8,997 bases of DNA, from NCBI GenBank assembly GCA_028275295.1, contig JAPWUY010000043.1:1-8997 (forward strand), read 5' to 3'. Positions 1-7,331 of the stretch are shown one piece after another. Both the position numbers and the translations under genes were made by a program. Under the pieces are notes generated by a model that was not told the origin of the DNA, searched no databases, and worked only from the letters and a program-made list of their open reading frames with translations. How positions within the stretch are numbered: position 1 is the first letter of the stretch; every line of letters begins with the position of its first letter. The DNA is from Thermodesulfobacteriota bacterium (lineage in GTDB: Bacteria > Desulfobacterota > Desulfocorpusculales > Desulfocorpusculum).

Positions 1-343
1 ACATCATCCCCTGAACACCGAGGCCGGCCGAAAGGAGCTCCCCAAGTATGGAAGGGCCCGAGGTGTTGGCAGGGAAGAAAGCGAAAAACCTGGGCGACTG
101 CCAATGGGTGACCCCGGGGAGGATGACGTTCTCCACGTCCTCCAGGATTCTCTCGAAGCTCTCTCCCCTCTCCGGAGGCTCTTGAGGGAGAGCCTTCCTT
201 ATCTGCCCAGGCTCCACCTGGGAAAGGACGGGATACTTTTCCACCTCTCTCATATATTTGGCTATCCAATCCACGACCTTGTAACCCCAAGCCCTGAAAT
301 CCTCTGGCCCCATGTGGTAACCCTCTCCCCTTGCCCCTGCCAT
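1..343 (-). CDS. PLP-dependent aromatic-L-amino-acid decarboxylase, N-terminal part (cut by left window edge)
   Basis: Reading the minus strand from an ATG at 343 gives 114 open codons that run off the window at position 1. The protein matches the N-terminus of group II pyridoxal-dependent decarboxylases (the DOPA/tryptophan/tyrosine decarboxylase family). Visible family marks are WGYKVVDWIAKYM at residues 19-31, YPVLSQVEPGQIR at 37-49, the substrate-pocket segment THWQSPRFFAFFPANTS at 79-95, and PSILGELLSAGLGVQGM at 97-113. The PLP-binding lysine lies in the missing part. Family members of about 450-500 residues are cytoplasmic and release CO2 from aromatic amino acids to give amines; the actual substrate cannot be told from this piece. 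The start is supported by GGAGG at 354-350, six bases upstream; a second ATG at 313 has no such site. It is divergent from ftsH and not part of the + strand operon. Confidence 0.9.
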   Translation of the reverse strand, partial: MAGARGEGYHMGPEDFRAWGYKVVDWIAKYMREVEKYPVLSQVEPGQIRKALPQEPPERGESFERILEDVENVILPGVTHWQSPRFFAFFPANTSGPSILGELLSAGLGVQGMM

Positions 344-346
344 CTC

Positions 347-354
347 TCACCTCC
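347..354 (-). promoter_or_regulatory. Ribosome binding site of the decarboxylase gene
   Basis: On the minus strand GGAGGTGA ends three bases before the ATG at 343. It is a near-perfect Shine-Dalgarno sequence and decides for this start over the in-frame ATG at 313. Confidence 0.75.
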
Positions 355-378
355 ATCGGGCTACTTTGGCTTCATTCC

Positions 379-406
379 ATTAAAGGATATCCTGCAAAGG
401 CCCAAA
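379..406 (-). promoter_or_regulatory. Candidate promoter of the decarboxylase gene with embedded palindrome
   Basis: On the minus strand TTTGGG (406-401) and TTTAAT (384-379) are separated by 16 bases, a weak -35 and a fair -10 box, about 36 bases before the start codon. The 10-base perfect palindrome AGGATATCCT (384-393) overlaps the -10 box by one base and fills half of the spacer, where an operator could sit. This is pattern matching only; neither box is strong. Confidence 0.3.
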
Positions 407-474
407 CATGTAAGGGTGGGCCCAATGGGGAGGCGAGTGCCTGTGCGGAAAGGGTTACAGGGGGTCAGGGACTT

Positions 475-517
475 GGGCCCCGAGAAAAGGGGCCCTCGAG
501 AAAGGTCCCGAGGGGCC
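475..517. repeat. Cluster of overlapping GC-rich inverted repeats
   Basis: GGGCCCC (475-481) and GGGGCCC (489-495) form a perfect 7-base-pair stem around the loop GAGAAAA. Overlapping it, CCCTCG (493-498) pairs with CGAGGG (509-514), and GGCC at 491-494 can extend that pairing with one bulged G. The two stems share bases 493-495, so they compete at that edge. No T-run follows closely, so it is not a classical intrinsic terminator for either strand. Its place between two divergent genes could reflect a regulatory site, an insulator or a structured leader. Confidence 0.55.
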
Positions 518-577
518 TTGTGAGACGAACCCATGTCTCTTTTTCCGTCGGACAGTGTGGAATTCGAGCCTGGGATG

Positions 578-586
578 TGGTATAAA
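578..586 (+). promoter_or_regulatory. Candidate extended -10 promoter for ftsH
   Basis: TGGTATAAA fits an extended -10 element (TGn followed by TATAAA), 28 bases upstream of the ftsH ATG. A usable -35 box is not evident: TGGAAT at 558-563 has the right spacing but a poor match. If used, the transcript would have only a short leader and the hairpin cluster at 475-517 would stay upstream of it. Confidence 0.4.
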
Positions 587-614
587 CTGAACTGAGAGGA
601 TAGGGCAAAGAGAG

Positions 615-2480
615 ATGGAGCCAAACAGGAGCAGTCCCCAACAAAATTTTTACAAGAGCCTGGCCCTTTGGCTGATGGTGGGCCTCATAGTTGTCCTCAT
701 GGTGAACCTGTGGAATCAGCCGAGGAGAGTCCACAGGGAGATGGCCTTCAGTGATTTTCTCTACGCTGTGGAGATGGGACAGGTCGAGGAAGTGACCATC
801 CAGGGCCAGAACATCATTGGAAGGTTCAGGGATGGGGTGGAGTTCAAGACCTATGCCCCCAATGATCCACAGCTAGTCCCCACCTTGAGACAGAAGAATG
901 TGAGGATAGTGGCGAGACCCGAGGAGAACAACCCGTGGTACATGACAGTCCTGGTCTCCTGGTTCCCCATGTTGCTCCTCATAGGAGTTTGGGTCTTTTT
1001 CATGAGGCAGATGCAGGCCGGGGGAGGAAAGGCTCTTTCCTTCGGGAAAAGCAGGGCCAGACTCATGACAGGGGGCCCTGCCAAGGTGACCTTCGCCGAT
1101 GTGGCTGGTGTGGATGAGGCCAAAGAAGAGCTCCAGGAGATCATAGAGTTCCTGAAAAATCCCAAGAAGTTCACGAAACTGGGAGGCAGAATACCCAAGG
1201 GAGTGCTCCTGGTCGGTGCCCCGGGCACTGGCAAGACCCTTCTGGCAAAAGCCATAGCTGGGGAGGCAGGAGTCCCGTTTTTCAGTATAAGTGGCTCCGA
1301 CTTTGTGGAGATGTTCGTGGGAGTCGGCGCATCCAGGGTGAGGGACCTCTTCATGCAGGGGAAGAAGCATGCCCCATGTATCATCTTCATCGACGAGATA
1401 GATGCAGTCGGTCGCCACAGGGGAGCTGGCCTGGGAGGCGGTCACGACGAGAGGGAGCAAACCCTCAACCAGCTTCTCGTTGAAATGGACGGGTTCGAGT
1501 CCAACGAGGGAGTAATCCTCATCTCAGCCACCAATAGGCCGGATGTCCTGGATCCCGCCCTGTTGAGACCTGGCCGTTTCGACAGACAGGTGGTGGTGCC
1601 CATTCCGGATGTCAAGGGAAGGGAGGAGATCCTCAAGGTCCACGTCCGCAGGACACCCTTGGAGGATGATGTGGACTTGGCGCTATTGGCCAAAGGGACA
1701 CCTGGCTTCTCCGGGGCTGACCTGGAAAACCTGGTCAACGAGGCAGCCCTTCTCGCTGCCAGGAAGAACAAGGATCGGGTGGGAATGGAGGAATTCGAGC
1801 AGGCCAAGGACAAGGTCCTCATGGGCGTTGAGAGAAAGAGCATGATAATAAGCGAGGAGGAGAGGAGAAACACGGCTTATCATGAAAGCGGCCACGCTCT
1901 GGTGGCCTCCCTCTTGCCTGGATCGGACCCAGTGCACAAGGTCACCATAATACCCAGGGGAAGGGCCTTGGGTCTCACACAGCAACTCCCCATAGACGAG
2001 AGGCACACCTATCCCAAGAAATACCTCCTCAACAGAATAGCTGTATTGCTCGGAGGCCGGGCGGCGGAGGAGCTGGTCCTTGGCGACTACACCACAGGAG
2101 CTGGCAACGACCTGGAGAGGGCAACGGAGCTGGCTCGAAAGATGGTCTGCGAGTGGGGAATGAGCGAGGAGCTCGGCCCCCTGACCTATGGTCAGAAGGA
2201 CGAGGCCATTTTCCTCGGCAAGGAGCTTGCCCGGCACAGGGATTACAGCGAAGAGACCGCCAGGCTCATAGATCAGGAGGTCAGGCGCATAGTGGAGCAG
2301 TGTTACGCAAAGGCCCTGGAGCTGCTCAGAGAAAACATGGACACCCTCCACGCCCTCGCCCAGGAACTCCTGAGCAAGGAAGTCCTAGACGGCAAGGAGC
2401 TCCAGGCGATCATAAGCGCTAGAGCCAAGAAGGCCCAGGAGCCCAAAGAGGTTGAGGCAACTCAGGCCTTGGGGGCCTGA
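615..2480 (+). CDS. ftsH: ATP-dependent zinc metalloprotease FtsH
   Basis: The 621-residue protein has full FtsH architecture and usual length. FtsH is a hexameric inner-membrane protease that pulls out and degrades misassembled membrane proteins and selected regulators. Two membrane segments lie at about 15-32 and 111-129, flanking a small extracytoplasmic domain. The AAA+ domain carries Walker A GAPGTGKT (201-208), the pore loop FVGVG (234-238), Walker B IIFIDEID (256-263) and an arginine-finger segment RPGRFDR (318-324). The peptidase domain has the zinc motif HESGH (423-427) and the likely third ligand Asp499 in [10 protein letters not shown]. The C-terminal tail is rich in Lys, Glu and Ala. 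GAGAGG at 594-599 lies rather far from the ATG and GAGAG abuts it, so the start rests mainly on the standard N-terminus. It is the first + strand gene and probably has its own promoter. Confidence 0.98.
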   Translation: MEPNRSSPQQNFYKSLALWLMVGLIVVLMVNLWNQPRRVHREMAFSDFLYAVEMGQVEEVTIQGQNIIGRFRDGVEFKTYAPNDPQLVPTLRQKNVRIVARPEENNPWYMTVLVSWFPMLLLIGVWVFFMRQMQAGGGKALSFGKSRARLMTGGPAKVTFADVAGVDEAKEELQEIIEFLKNPKKFTKLGGRIPKGVLLVGAPGTGKTLLAKAIAGEAGVPFFSISGSDFVEMFVGVGASRVRDLFMQGKKHAPCIIFIDEIDAVGRHRGAGLGGGHDEREQTLNQLLVEMDGFESNEGVILISATNRPDVLDPALLRPGRFDRQVVVPIPDVKGREEILKVHVRRTPLEDDVDLALLAKGTPGFSGADLENLVNEAALLAARKNKDRVGMEEFEQAKDKVLMGVERKSMIISEEERRNTAYHESGHALVASLLPGSDPVHKVTIIPRGRALGLTQQLPIDERHTYPKKYLLNRIAVLLGGRAAEELVLGDYTTGAGNDLERATELARKMVCEWGMSEELGPLTYGQKDEAIFLGKELARHRDYSEETARLIDQEVRRIVEQCYAKALELLRENMDTLHALAQELLSKEVLDGKELQAIISARAKKAQEPKEVEATQALGA

Positions 2481-2487
2481 CGGGGTC

Positions 2488-2502
2488 ATCTTCCCGGAAG
2501 AT
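2488..2502. repeat. Short inverted repeat in the ftsH-folP gap
   Basis: ATCTTCC (2488-2494) and GGAAGAT (2496-2502) are perfect inverted arms around a single C. As RNA this gives a six-pair stem with a three-base loop. It starts eight bases after the ftsH stop codon. No T-run follows, so termination is doubtful; it may be a weak pause, a processing site or a DNA-binding palindrome. Confidence 0.4.
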
Positions 2503-2540
2503 CAGGGGACAAAGATAAAATTCAGGATAATGAGAGGCGC

Positions 2541-3371
2541 ATGAGCCACAGGAAGAAGATCTTGGATTTTTCCTCGAGAACCTTGGTCATGGGAGTGCTC
2601 AATGTGACCCCAGATTCCTTCTCCGACGGGGGGCTTTTCTACGATCACGAGAGGGCCATCGAGCATGGCATGAAGCTTGCCAGAGATGGGGCTGACATCA
2701 TAGACATAGGAGGGGAGTCAACCAGGCCTGGCTCGGATCCGGTCCCCCTCGAGGAGGAGATCCGGAGGGTCATCCCAGTGATAGAGGCCCTGGCGAGGGA
2801 ACTGGATGTGCCCATCTCCATAGACACCTGTAAAGCAGAGGTGGCCTCCAGAGCCCTGGATGCTGGAGCTTCCATGGTCAATGACGTGAGCGCCCTCAGG
2901 TTCGATCCCGATATGGTCAGGGTAGTGGCTGAGAGGAAGGTGCCCGTTGTGCTCATGCACATGAAGGGGACCCCCAAGGACATGCAACTGGATCCCAGAT
3001 ACGAGGACCTCATATCCGAGATACTGGAATTCCTCGAGGAAAGGGTGCATTTCGCGGAATCCAATGGGGTACCTCCAGAGGCGATCATCGTGGACCCTGG
3101 GATAGGGTTCGGTAAGACGGTGGAGCACAATCTCTCCATCATAAAACACTTGAGGAGATTCAAGTCCCTGGGGAAGCCGGTTCTCCTGGGCACTTCTCGC
3201 AAGTCCTTCATCGGCAAAGTGCTCAATGTGGGGGTGGAAGAGAGGGAAGAGGGGACCGCGGCCACTGTTGTCGCTGGGATCCTCAATGGGGCCGACATAG
3301 TGCGGGTGCACGATGTGGCCAAGATCTTGCCCGCCGTGAGGATGGCGGATGCCATAGCCAGGGCTCCTTGA
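2541..3371 (+). CDS. folP: Dihydropteroate synthase
   Basis: This 276-residue protein is a full-length, single-domain TIM-barrel dihydropteroate synthase. The enzyme joins p-aminobenzoate to 6-hydroxymethyl-7,8-dihydropterin diphosphate in cytoplasmic folate synthesis and is the sulfonamide target. All main loops are present: NVTPDSFSDGG (21-31), GGESTRPG (57-64), SIDT (93-96), the pterin-binding Asn-Asp pair at 114-115, MHMKG (139-143), DPGIGFGK (185-192), SRKSF (219-223) and RVHDV (255-259). The start is an ATG with a GAGG site at 2534-2537, closer than ideal. It sits 60 bases after ftsH, an order seen in many proteobacteria, and 101 bases before cdaA. Folate synthesis has no direct link to the c-di-AMP genes that follow, so co-location is probably housekeeping operon structure. 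Confidence 0.97.
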   Translation: MSHRKKILDFSSRTLVMGVLNVTPDSFSDGGLFYDHERAIEHGMKLARDGADIIDIGGESTRPGSDPVPLEEEIRRVIPVIEALARELDVPISIDTCKAEVASRALDAGASMVNDVSALRFDPDMVRVVAERKVPVVLMHMKGTPKDMQLDPRYEDLISEILEFLEERVHFAESNGVPPEAIIVDPGIGFGKTVEHNLSIIKHLRRFKSLGKPVLLGTSRKSFIGKVLNVGVEEREEGTAATVVAGILNGADIVRVHDVAKILPAVRMADAIARAP

Positions 3372-3385
3372 ATGGGATTGGATGT

Positions 3386-3411
3386 GGCCCCCCGGTGCCT
3401 CCGAGGGGGCC
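3386..3411. repeat. Strong GC-rich hairpin between folP and cdaA
   Basis: GGCCCCC (3386-3392) pairs with GGGGGCC (3405-3411), and CGG (3393-3395) with CCG (3401-3403), giving ten base pairs with one bulged A and the loop TGCCT. It begins 15 bases after the folP stop. No T-run follows, so a classical intrinsic terminator is not shown; a Rho-linked pause, an mRNA-stability element or a leader for cdaA are alternatives. Confidence 0.55.
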
Positions 3412-3429
3412 CAGGATTCGAGCCCGAGG

Positions 3430-3444
3430 GCCTTCGAGGAAGGC
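3430..3444. repeat. Second hairpin upstream of cdaA
   Basis: GCCTTC (3430-3435) and GAAGGC (3439-3444) form a six-pair stem with loop GAG, extendable by two G-T wobbles. It lies between the stronger hairpin at 3386-3411 and the cdaA ribosome site GGGGAG at 3459-3464. Confidence 0.4.
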
Positions 3445-3472
3445 TTGAGCCCACTGCCGGGGAGCCATAGCC

Positions 3473-4297
3473 ATGTGGGAGCAGATCATAGCTTCGGCCA
3501 GGTGGCAGGATGTTGCGGACATCCTGCTTGTGGCATTCGTCATATACAGAATAATCCTCCTCATAAGAGGCACCAGAACAGCTCAGGTTCTCCTCGGCTT
3601 CGCGGTCCTGGGAGGGGCTTATTTTCTGTCCAGATGGGGAGAACTCATGACCCTCAACTGGCTTCTCAACCATTTCCTGGATTACCTGATCCTCGTCATC
3701 CTGATCCTCTTCCAGGACGAGATAAGGAGAGGGCTGGCACAGGTGGGCTCTCAGCCCAAGTGGTGGGGACAAAGGAGATACCTGGAACCCCAAGTGGTGG
3801 AGGAGGTGGTCGCCGCTGCATCCTGGATGGCAGAGAGGAGAATCGGGGCCCTCATAGTGCTCGAGCGAGAAACTGGCCTGCGTGATGTGGTGGAGAGGGG
3901 TGTGTCCTTGGATGCCAGGGTGACGAGGGAGCTGATACAGAGCATCTTCATGCCCAACTCCCCAATACACGACGGAGCGGTCATCATCTCTAGGGGGAGG
4001 ATAGCAGCAGCAGGGTGCGTCCTACCCCTGTCCACATCCACATCTCTGAGAAAGACACTGGGCACAAGGCACAGGGCCGCTGTGGGTTTGAGCGAGCGAA
4101 GCGATGCCGCTGTCATAGTGGTCTCGGAAGAGAGAGGGAAGGTATCGGTTGCCTGGGGAGGGAGGCTCCACGAGGAGCTGAGTTCCCTGGAGCTCAGGGG
4201 AATGCTATATGAAGTGGTGAGACTTGGCCCCGAATCCGCAAGATCGTTTCAGCGGGAGCCTTTGGCCAGGGAGACGAGTGCCGGGGAGGAGTCATGA
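3473..4297 (+). CDS. cdaA: Membrane diadenylate cyclase CdaA (DacA)
   Basis: The 274-residue protein joins two ATP into cyclic di-AMP. Three hydrophobic segments at about 15-31, 36-52 and 68-82 form the membrane anchor and end in FQDEIRRGLAQVG, a typical CdaA linker. The DAC catalytic domain follows. It has the two signature motifs: DGA at 167-169 inside SPIHDGAVI, and RHR at 199-201 inside GTRHRAA; GCVLPLS (181-187) is also conserved. Both motifs are intact, so activity is expected. The ATG has GGGGAG (3459-3464) eight bases upstream. It is followed by cdaR with an ATGA overlap and then glmM, the arrangement known from Firmicutes, where CdaR and GlmM modulate the cyclase. The messenger usually controls potassium and osmolyte transport; no c-di-AMP receptor or phosphodiesterase is visible here. 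Confidence 0.96.
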   Translation: MWEQIIASARWQDVADILLVAFVIYRIILLIRGTRTAQVLLGFAVLGGAYFLSRWGELMTLNWLLNHFLDYLILVILILFQDEIRRGLAQVGSQPKWWGQRRYLEPQVVEEVVAAASWMAERRIGALIVLERETGLRDVVERGVSLDARVTRELIQSIFMPNSPIHDGAVIISRGRIAAAGCVLPLSTSTSLRKTLGTRHRAAVGLSERSDAAVIVVSEERGKVSVAWGGRLHEELSSLELRGMLYEVVRLGPESARSFQREPLARETSAGEES

Positions 4298-5211
4298 GGA
4301 TCAAGGCCCTGTTCCTGGAGAATCTCTCGGCAAAGATCTTCTCCTTGGTCTTCGCGCTGGTTCTGTGGGTTGTGGTGATAGGGGAAAAGCATGGTCAGGT
4401 GCAGCTCAATGTGCCACTGGAGCTCGTGAACATTCCCGAGAAGGCCGTGGTCGTGAGCGACATCCCCTCGACCATATCTGTTCTCGTCCAAGGCCCGAGG
4501 ACCTTGCTCAGGACCCTCAGTGGCAGGGACATTCGCAGGACCGTTGACTTGCGGGGCGTTGGAGTGGGATGGACCACCATAAGAATACTGCCAGACAGCA
4601 TCCCAGTTCCCAGGGGATTGGAGGTGTTGAGGGTCACACCATCTACCCTGGAGGTGAAGCTAGATCCATTGAAGGAGGTGAATGTGGCTGTGGCCGCTCA
4701 GTTGAGCGGAGATGTGGCTAGAGGCTACAAGATAGATGGGGTTTCGGTGGATCCAGGGAAGGTGATTCTCAGGGGCGGGGAGAGCGAGCTTGTGGGGCTC
4801 ACGGCTGTGAGGACGAGACCCGTGAATGTGGCCAACGCTACTTCCGATGTGGAGGAAAGGGTGGGACTCGAGCTCGAGGGCCTTCATCTGGTGAGCGTAT
4901 CGCCAGCAAAGGTGACAGTGAAGGTGAAGGTGGTGCCTCTCCAGATGGAGAGGACAGTGGAGAATGTCAGGGTGAGGGTGAGTCCCCAGGAAATCAAGGC
5001 AGAGGTGCAACCCCAGAGTGTCAAGGTCATGGTGAAGGGTCCCCTGGACGTGGTCGAGGCCCTCAAGGAGAGTGAGGTGCAAGCCATGGTGAATGCACAG
5101 GGGCTGAGTGCAGGGAAACACACCTTGGGTGTCTCGGTGAGCACGCCCCAGGGGATCAAGGTCACGAAGGTCGATCCTCCGAGGGTCGAAGTTGTTGTGG
5201 CAGAACAGTGA
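4294..5211 (+). CDS. cdaR: YbbR-domain regulator of diadenylate cyclase (CdaR)
   Basis: This 305-residue protein has one N-terminal membrane segment (about 14-29, after LSAK) and then an extracytoplasmic part made of beta-rich YbbR repeats. I see about three, near 33-124, 126-213 and 216-304. Each closes on a similar strand such as [20 protein letters not shown] or [10 protein letters not shown], and another such strand, [10 protein letters not shown], falls inside the last repeat. CdaR binds the membrane part of CdaA and tunes its activity in Gram-positive bacteria; that it does so here is inferred from gene order. The start ATG overlaps the cdaA stop by four bases and has GGGGAGGAG just upstream, so the two are translationally coupled. 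YbbR proteins diverge fast, so repeat borders are approximate. Confidence 0.92.
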   Translation: MRIKALFLENLSAKIFSLVFALVLWVVVIGEKHGQVQLNVPLELVNIPEKAVVVSDIPSTISVLVQGPRTLLRTLSGRDIRRTVDLRGVGVGWTTIRILPDSIPVPRGLEVLRVTPSTLEVKLDPLKEVNVAVAAQLSGDVARGYKIDGVSVDPGKVILRGGESELVGLTAVRTRPVNVANATSDVEERVGLELEGLHLVSVSPAKVTVKVKVVPLQMERTVENVRVRVSPQEIKAEVQPQSVKVMVKGPLDVVEALKESEVQAMVNAQGLSAGKHTLGVSVSTPQGIKVTKVDPPRVEVVVAEQ

Positions 5212-5221
5212 GGGAGGAGGG
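5212..5221 (+). promoter_or_regulatory. Ribosome binding site deciding the glmM start
   Basis: GGGAGGAGGG lies four bases upstream of the ATG at 5226. The longest open frame begins at GTG 5208, but that codon lies before this site and has no Shine-Dalgarno of its own, so 5226 is the likely start. Confidence 0.75.
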
Positions 5222-5225
5222 CGAG

Positions 5226-6593
5226 ATGGCGGCCTCCGGGAGGCCTAAGCTTTTCGGCACCGATGGCGTGAGGGGAATTGCCAATTTGGAACCCATGACC
5301 GTGGAGACAGCCCTGCGCATAGGCAAAGGAACTGCATTGCTCTTCAAAGGGAAGAGGGCTCACAGGCCCAGGATAGTCATAGGGAAGGACACGCGCCTTT
5401 CGGGCTACATGCTGGAAAATGCCATAGCATCTGGGATATGCTCCATGGGAGCCGATGTCCTCCTGGTTGGTCCCCTCCCCACCCCAGGGATAGCATTCCT
5501 CACGAGGAGCATGAGGGCAGATGCCGGGGTAGTCATCTCCGCCTCCCACAATCCTTATCAGGACAATGGGATAAAGATCTTCTCCTCGGACGGTTTCAAG
5601 CTTCCCGATGAGCTCGAGGAAGAGATAGAGAGATTCGTGTGGAGTGGGCAGTCGGAGACCTGTGGTCCCACGGCCTCGGAGGTGGGCAAGGCATTCAGGG
5701 TGGACGATGCCAGGGGCAGATATATAGTCTTTCTCAAAAACTCCTTTCCCCAGGAATTGGATCTGGACGGGATAAAAGTGGTTGTGGACTGTGCCAATGG
5801 GGCTGCGTACAAGGTTGCCCCCCTTGTCCTGGAGGAGCTGGGAGCTGAGGTTGTGCCCATAGGGGTCACCCCAAACGGGGAGAACATAAATCAAGGGTGC
5901 GGTTCCACCAATCCAGAGCTCATGTGCAGGACCGTGGTTGCCCACGGCGCAACCCTCGGTATAGCCCTCGACGGAGATGGGGACAGGGTGGTCATGGCTG
6001 ATGAGAGGGGAAGATTGATCGATGGAGACCGGATCATGGCCATGGCTGCTCTGGATTTGAAGGAAAGGGGTAATCTGGCCAGGGATACGGTGGTGGCCAC
6101 GACCATGACGAACATGGGCATGGAGGTCGCTCTCAGGGCCCGAGGCATAGAATTGGTGAGGACCCCCGTGGGAGATAGGTACGTGGTCGAGGCCATGAGA
6201 AAGGGCGGGTACAATTTGGGGGGGGAGCAGTCAGGCCACATCGTCTTCTTGGACCACACGACAACTGGAGACGGCCTCATAACCGCCCTCCAAGTACTGA
6301 GCTTGATGATCAGATCCCAAAAGCCCATATCCGAGCTGGCCTTCTTCTACGAGGATTATCCCCAGATTCTGAGGAATGTGGCCATCAGAAAGAGGCTTCC
6401 CTTGGAGGAGGTGGATGGCCTCAAGGCGGCCCTCGAAAAGGCAAGGCTGGCCCTGGAAGGGAAGGGAAGGGTAGTCATCAGGTACTCGGGCACAGAACCG
6501 CTCTTGAGGATAATGGTGGAGGGGGAGAGAGAAACCCTCATCGAGAGCTTGGCAACGGAGTTGGAAGAAATTGCGATCAAACACCTTGGATGA
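5226..6593 (+). CDS. glmM: Phosphoglucosamine mutase GlmM
   Basis: From ATG 5226 this is a 455-residue member of the alpha-D-phosphohexomutase family, the normal GlmM length. It turns glucosamine-6-phosphate into glucosamine-1-phosphate, a precursor of UDP-GlcNAc for peptidoglycan and lipopolysaccharide. Motifs in order are LFGTDGVRG (9-17), the active-site loop [13 protein letters not shown] (105-117) with phosphoserine Ser107, the metal loop DGDGDR (249-254), the sugar-binding loop GGEQSGH (332-338) and the phosphate loop [10 protein letters not shown] (419-428). GEQSGH and the GTDGVRG start point to GlmM rather than phosphomannomutase. A GTG at 5208 would add six residues but overlaps the cdaR stop and lacks a ribosome site. 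In Firmicutes GlmM also binds CdaA and lowers its activity, which would link c-di-AMP to wall synthesis; here that is inference from gene order. Confidence 0.97.
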   Translation: MAASGRPKLFGTDGVRGIANLEPMTVETALRIGKGTALLFKGKRAHRPRIVIGKDTRLSGYMLENAIASGICSMGADVLLVGPLPTPGIAFLTRSMRADAGVVISASHNPYQDNGIKIFSSDGFKLPDELEEEIERFVWSGQSETCGPTASEVGKAFRVDDARGRYIVFLKNSFPQELDLDGIKVVVDCANGAAYKVAPLVLEELGAEVVPIGVTPNGENINQGCGSTNPELMCRTVVAHGATLGIALDGDGDRVVMADERGRLIDGDRIMAMAALDLKERGNLARDTVVATTMTNMGMEVALRARGIELVRTPVGDRYVVEAMRKGGYNLGGEQSGHIVFLDHTTTGDGLITALQVLSLMIRSQKPISELAFFYEDYPQILRNVAIRKRLPLEEVDGLKAALEKARLALEGKGRVVIRYSGTEPLLRIMVEGERETLIESLATELEEIAIKHLG

Positions 6594-6604
6594 ATCCGGA
6601 TGGG

Positions 6605-6610
6605 GGAGGT
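6605..6610 (+). promoter_or_regulatory. Ribosome binding site deciding the pdxJ start
   Basis: GGAGGT lies four bases before ATG 6615. The upstream in-frame ATG at 6600 precedes this site and has only a weak GGATGA farther upstream. The family N-terminus (a start close to [11 protein letters not shown]) also favours 6615. Confidence 0.75.
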
Positions 6611-6614
6611 GGAG

Positions 6615-7331
6615 ATGGCCAGACTTTCCGTCAACGTGGACCATGTCGCGACAGTGAGGCAGGCAAGGAGGGCCCTGGAGCCCGATCCAGTGGCGGCTGC
6701 GATCCTGGCTGAGCTGGCTGGTGCCCATGGTATCATCGTCCACCTCAGGGAGGATAGAAGGCACATCCAGGATAGGGATCTGAGGCTTCTCAGGGAGGTG
6801 GTCAAGACCCATCTCAACTTGGAGATGGCCGCAGTGGAGGAGATCATCAACATAGCCCTGGAAGTGAGACCGGACATGGTGACCTTCGTTCCTGAAAGGA
6901 GGGAGGAGCTCACGACCGAGGGTGGCCTGGATGTGGCCGGGCAGGTGGAGAGGCTGGGGGAAGTGGTTGCGAGGATGAAGGGAGCCGGGATAAGGGTCAG
7001 TCTCTTTGTGGATCCAGATCCCAGATCCATAGAGGCAGCATCGGCCTGCGGAGCCGATGTCGTGGAGATACACACGGGAAGATATGCGGAGAGGTTCCCT
7101 TCCCATGGGGCGATGGAAGAATTGGAGAGGATCAAGGAGGCAGCCCTTTTGGCCAGGAGCCTGAAATTGGAGGTGCATGCTGGCCACGGCCTGGACTACA
7201 GGAATGTCTCCCCGCTCGTCGGGATCAGGGAGATAGAGGAGTTCTCCATAGGCCATAGCATAGTGGCGAGGGCAGTGCTCGTGGGGATGGAGAGGGCAGT
7301 GAGGGAGATGCTGGAGCTGGTCAGGGGATGA
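6615..7331 (+). CDS. pdxJ: Pyridoxine 5'-phosphate synthase
   Basis: The 238-residue TIM-barrel enzyme condenses 3-amino-2-oxopropyl phosphate with 1-deoxyxylulose 5-phosphate to pyridoxine 5'-phosphate, the last ring-forming step of the DXP-dependent PLP pathway. The start [19 protein letters not shown] is typical. The active-site segment [13 protein letters not shown] (43-55) has His43, Arg45 and His50, matching Escherichia coli His45, Arg47 and His52. NLEM holds Glu70 (E. coli Glu72) and VHAGHGLDY holds His191 (E. coli His193). The phosphate-binding C-terminal part IGHSIVARA is intact. It lies 21 bases after glmM and overlaps acpS by four bases (ATGA), a pairing common in proteobacteria. 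All 27 arginines use AGG (22) or AGA (5), with no CGN codon. A DXP-pathway bacterium with pdxJ would not be expected to rely on PdxS/PdxT. Confidence 0.97.
   Translation: MARLSVNVDHVATVRQARRALEPDPVAAAILAELAGAHGIIVHLREDRRHIQDRDLRLLREVVKTHLNLEMAAVEEIINIALEVRPDMVTFVPERREELTTEGGLDVAGQVERLGEVVARMKGAGIRVSLFVDPDPRSIEAASACGADVVEIHTGRYAERFPSHGAMEELERIKEAALLARSLKLEVHAGHGLDYRNVSPLVGIREIEEFSIGHSIVARAVLVGMERAVREMLELVRG

Larger units (their letters stand above)
344..614. other. Divergent intergenic region between the decarboxylase gene and ftsH
   Basis: This 271-base spacer separates two divergent genes. Open frames cross it on both strands, but none has a plausible start, a ribosome site or recognisable protein similarity, so I regard it as noncoding. 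It holds a candidate minus-strand promoter near 379-406, a GC-rich hairpin cluster at 475-517, and a candidate extended -10 promoter near 578-586 for ftsH. No RNA gene was recognised. Confidence 0.6.

Noticed and set aside
104..523. A 139-codon + strand frame in the first 520 bases.
   Set aside because: Its first 240 bases are antisense to the decarboxylase gene, whose minus-strand translation matches a known family over 114 residues; the + strand product matches nothing and has no ribosome site.
1490..1504. A string like a tRNA T-loop (GGTTCGAGTCC).
   Set aside because: It encodes GFES in the conserved MDGFESNEG part of FtsH, and no acceptor or anticodon arms surround it.
2645..3970. A 441-codon open frame on the minus strand opposite folP and cdaA.
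   Set aside because: It lies antisense to two well-supported genes, crosses their gap and shows no family motif. Avoidance of TTA, CTA and TCA codons in this GC-rich DNA leaves long antisense frames; similar ones lie at 4884-5945 and 6231-7256.
5208..5225. GTG 5208 as the glmM start overlapping the cdaR stop.
   Set aside because: No ribosome site precedes it, whereas GGGAGGAGGG sits just before ATG 5226, which gives the usual GlmM N-terminus.
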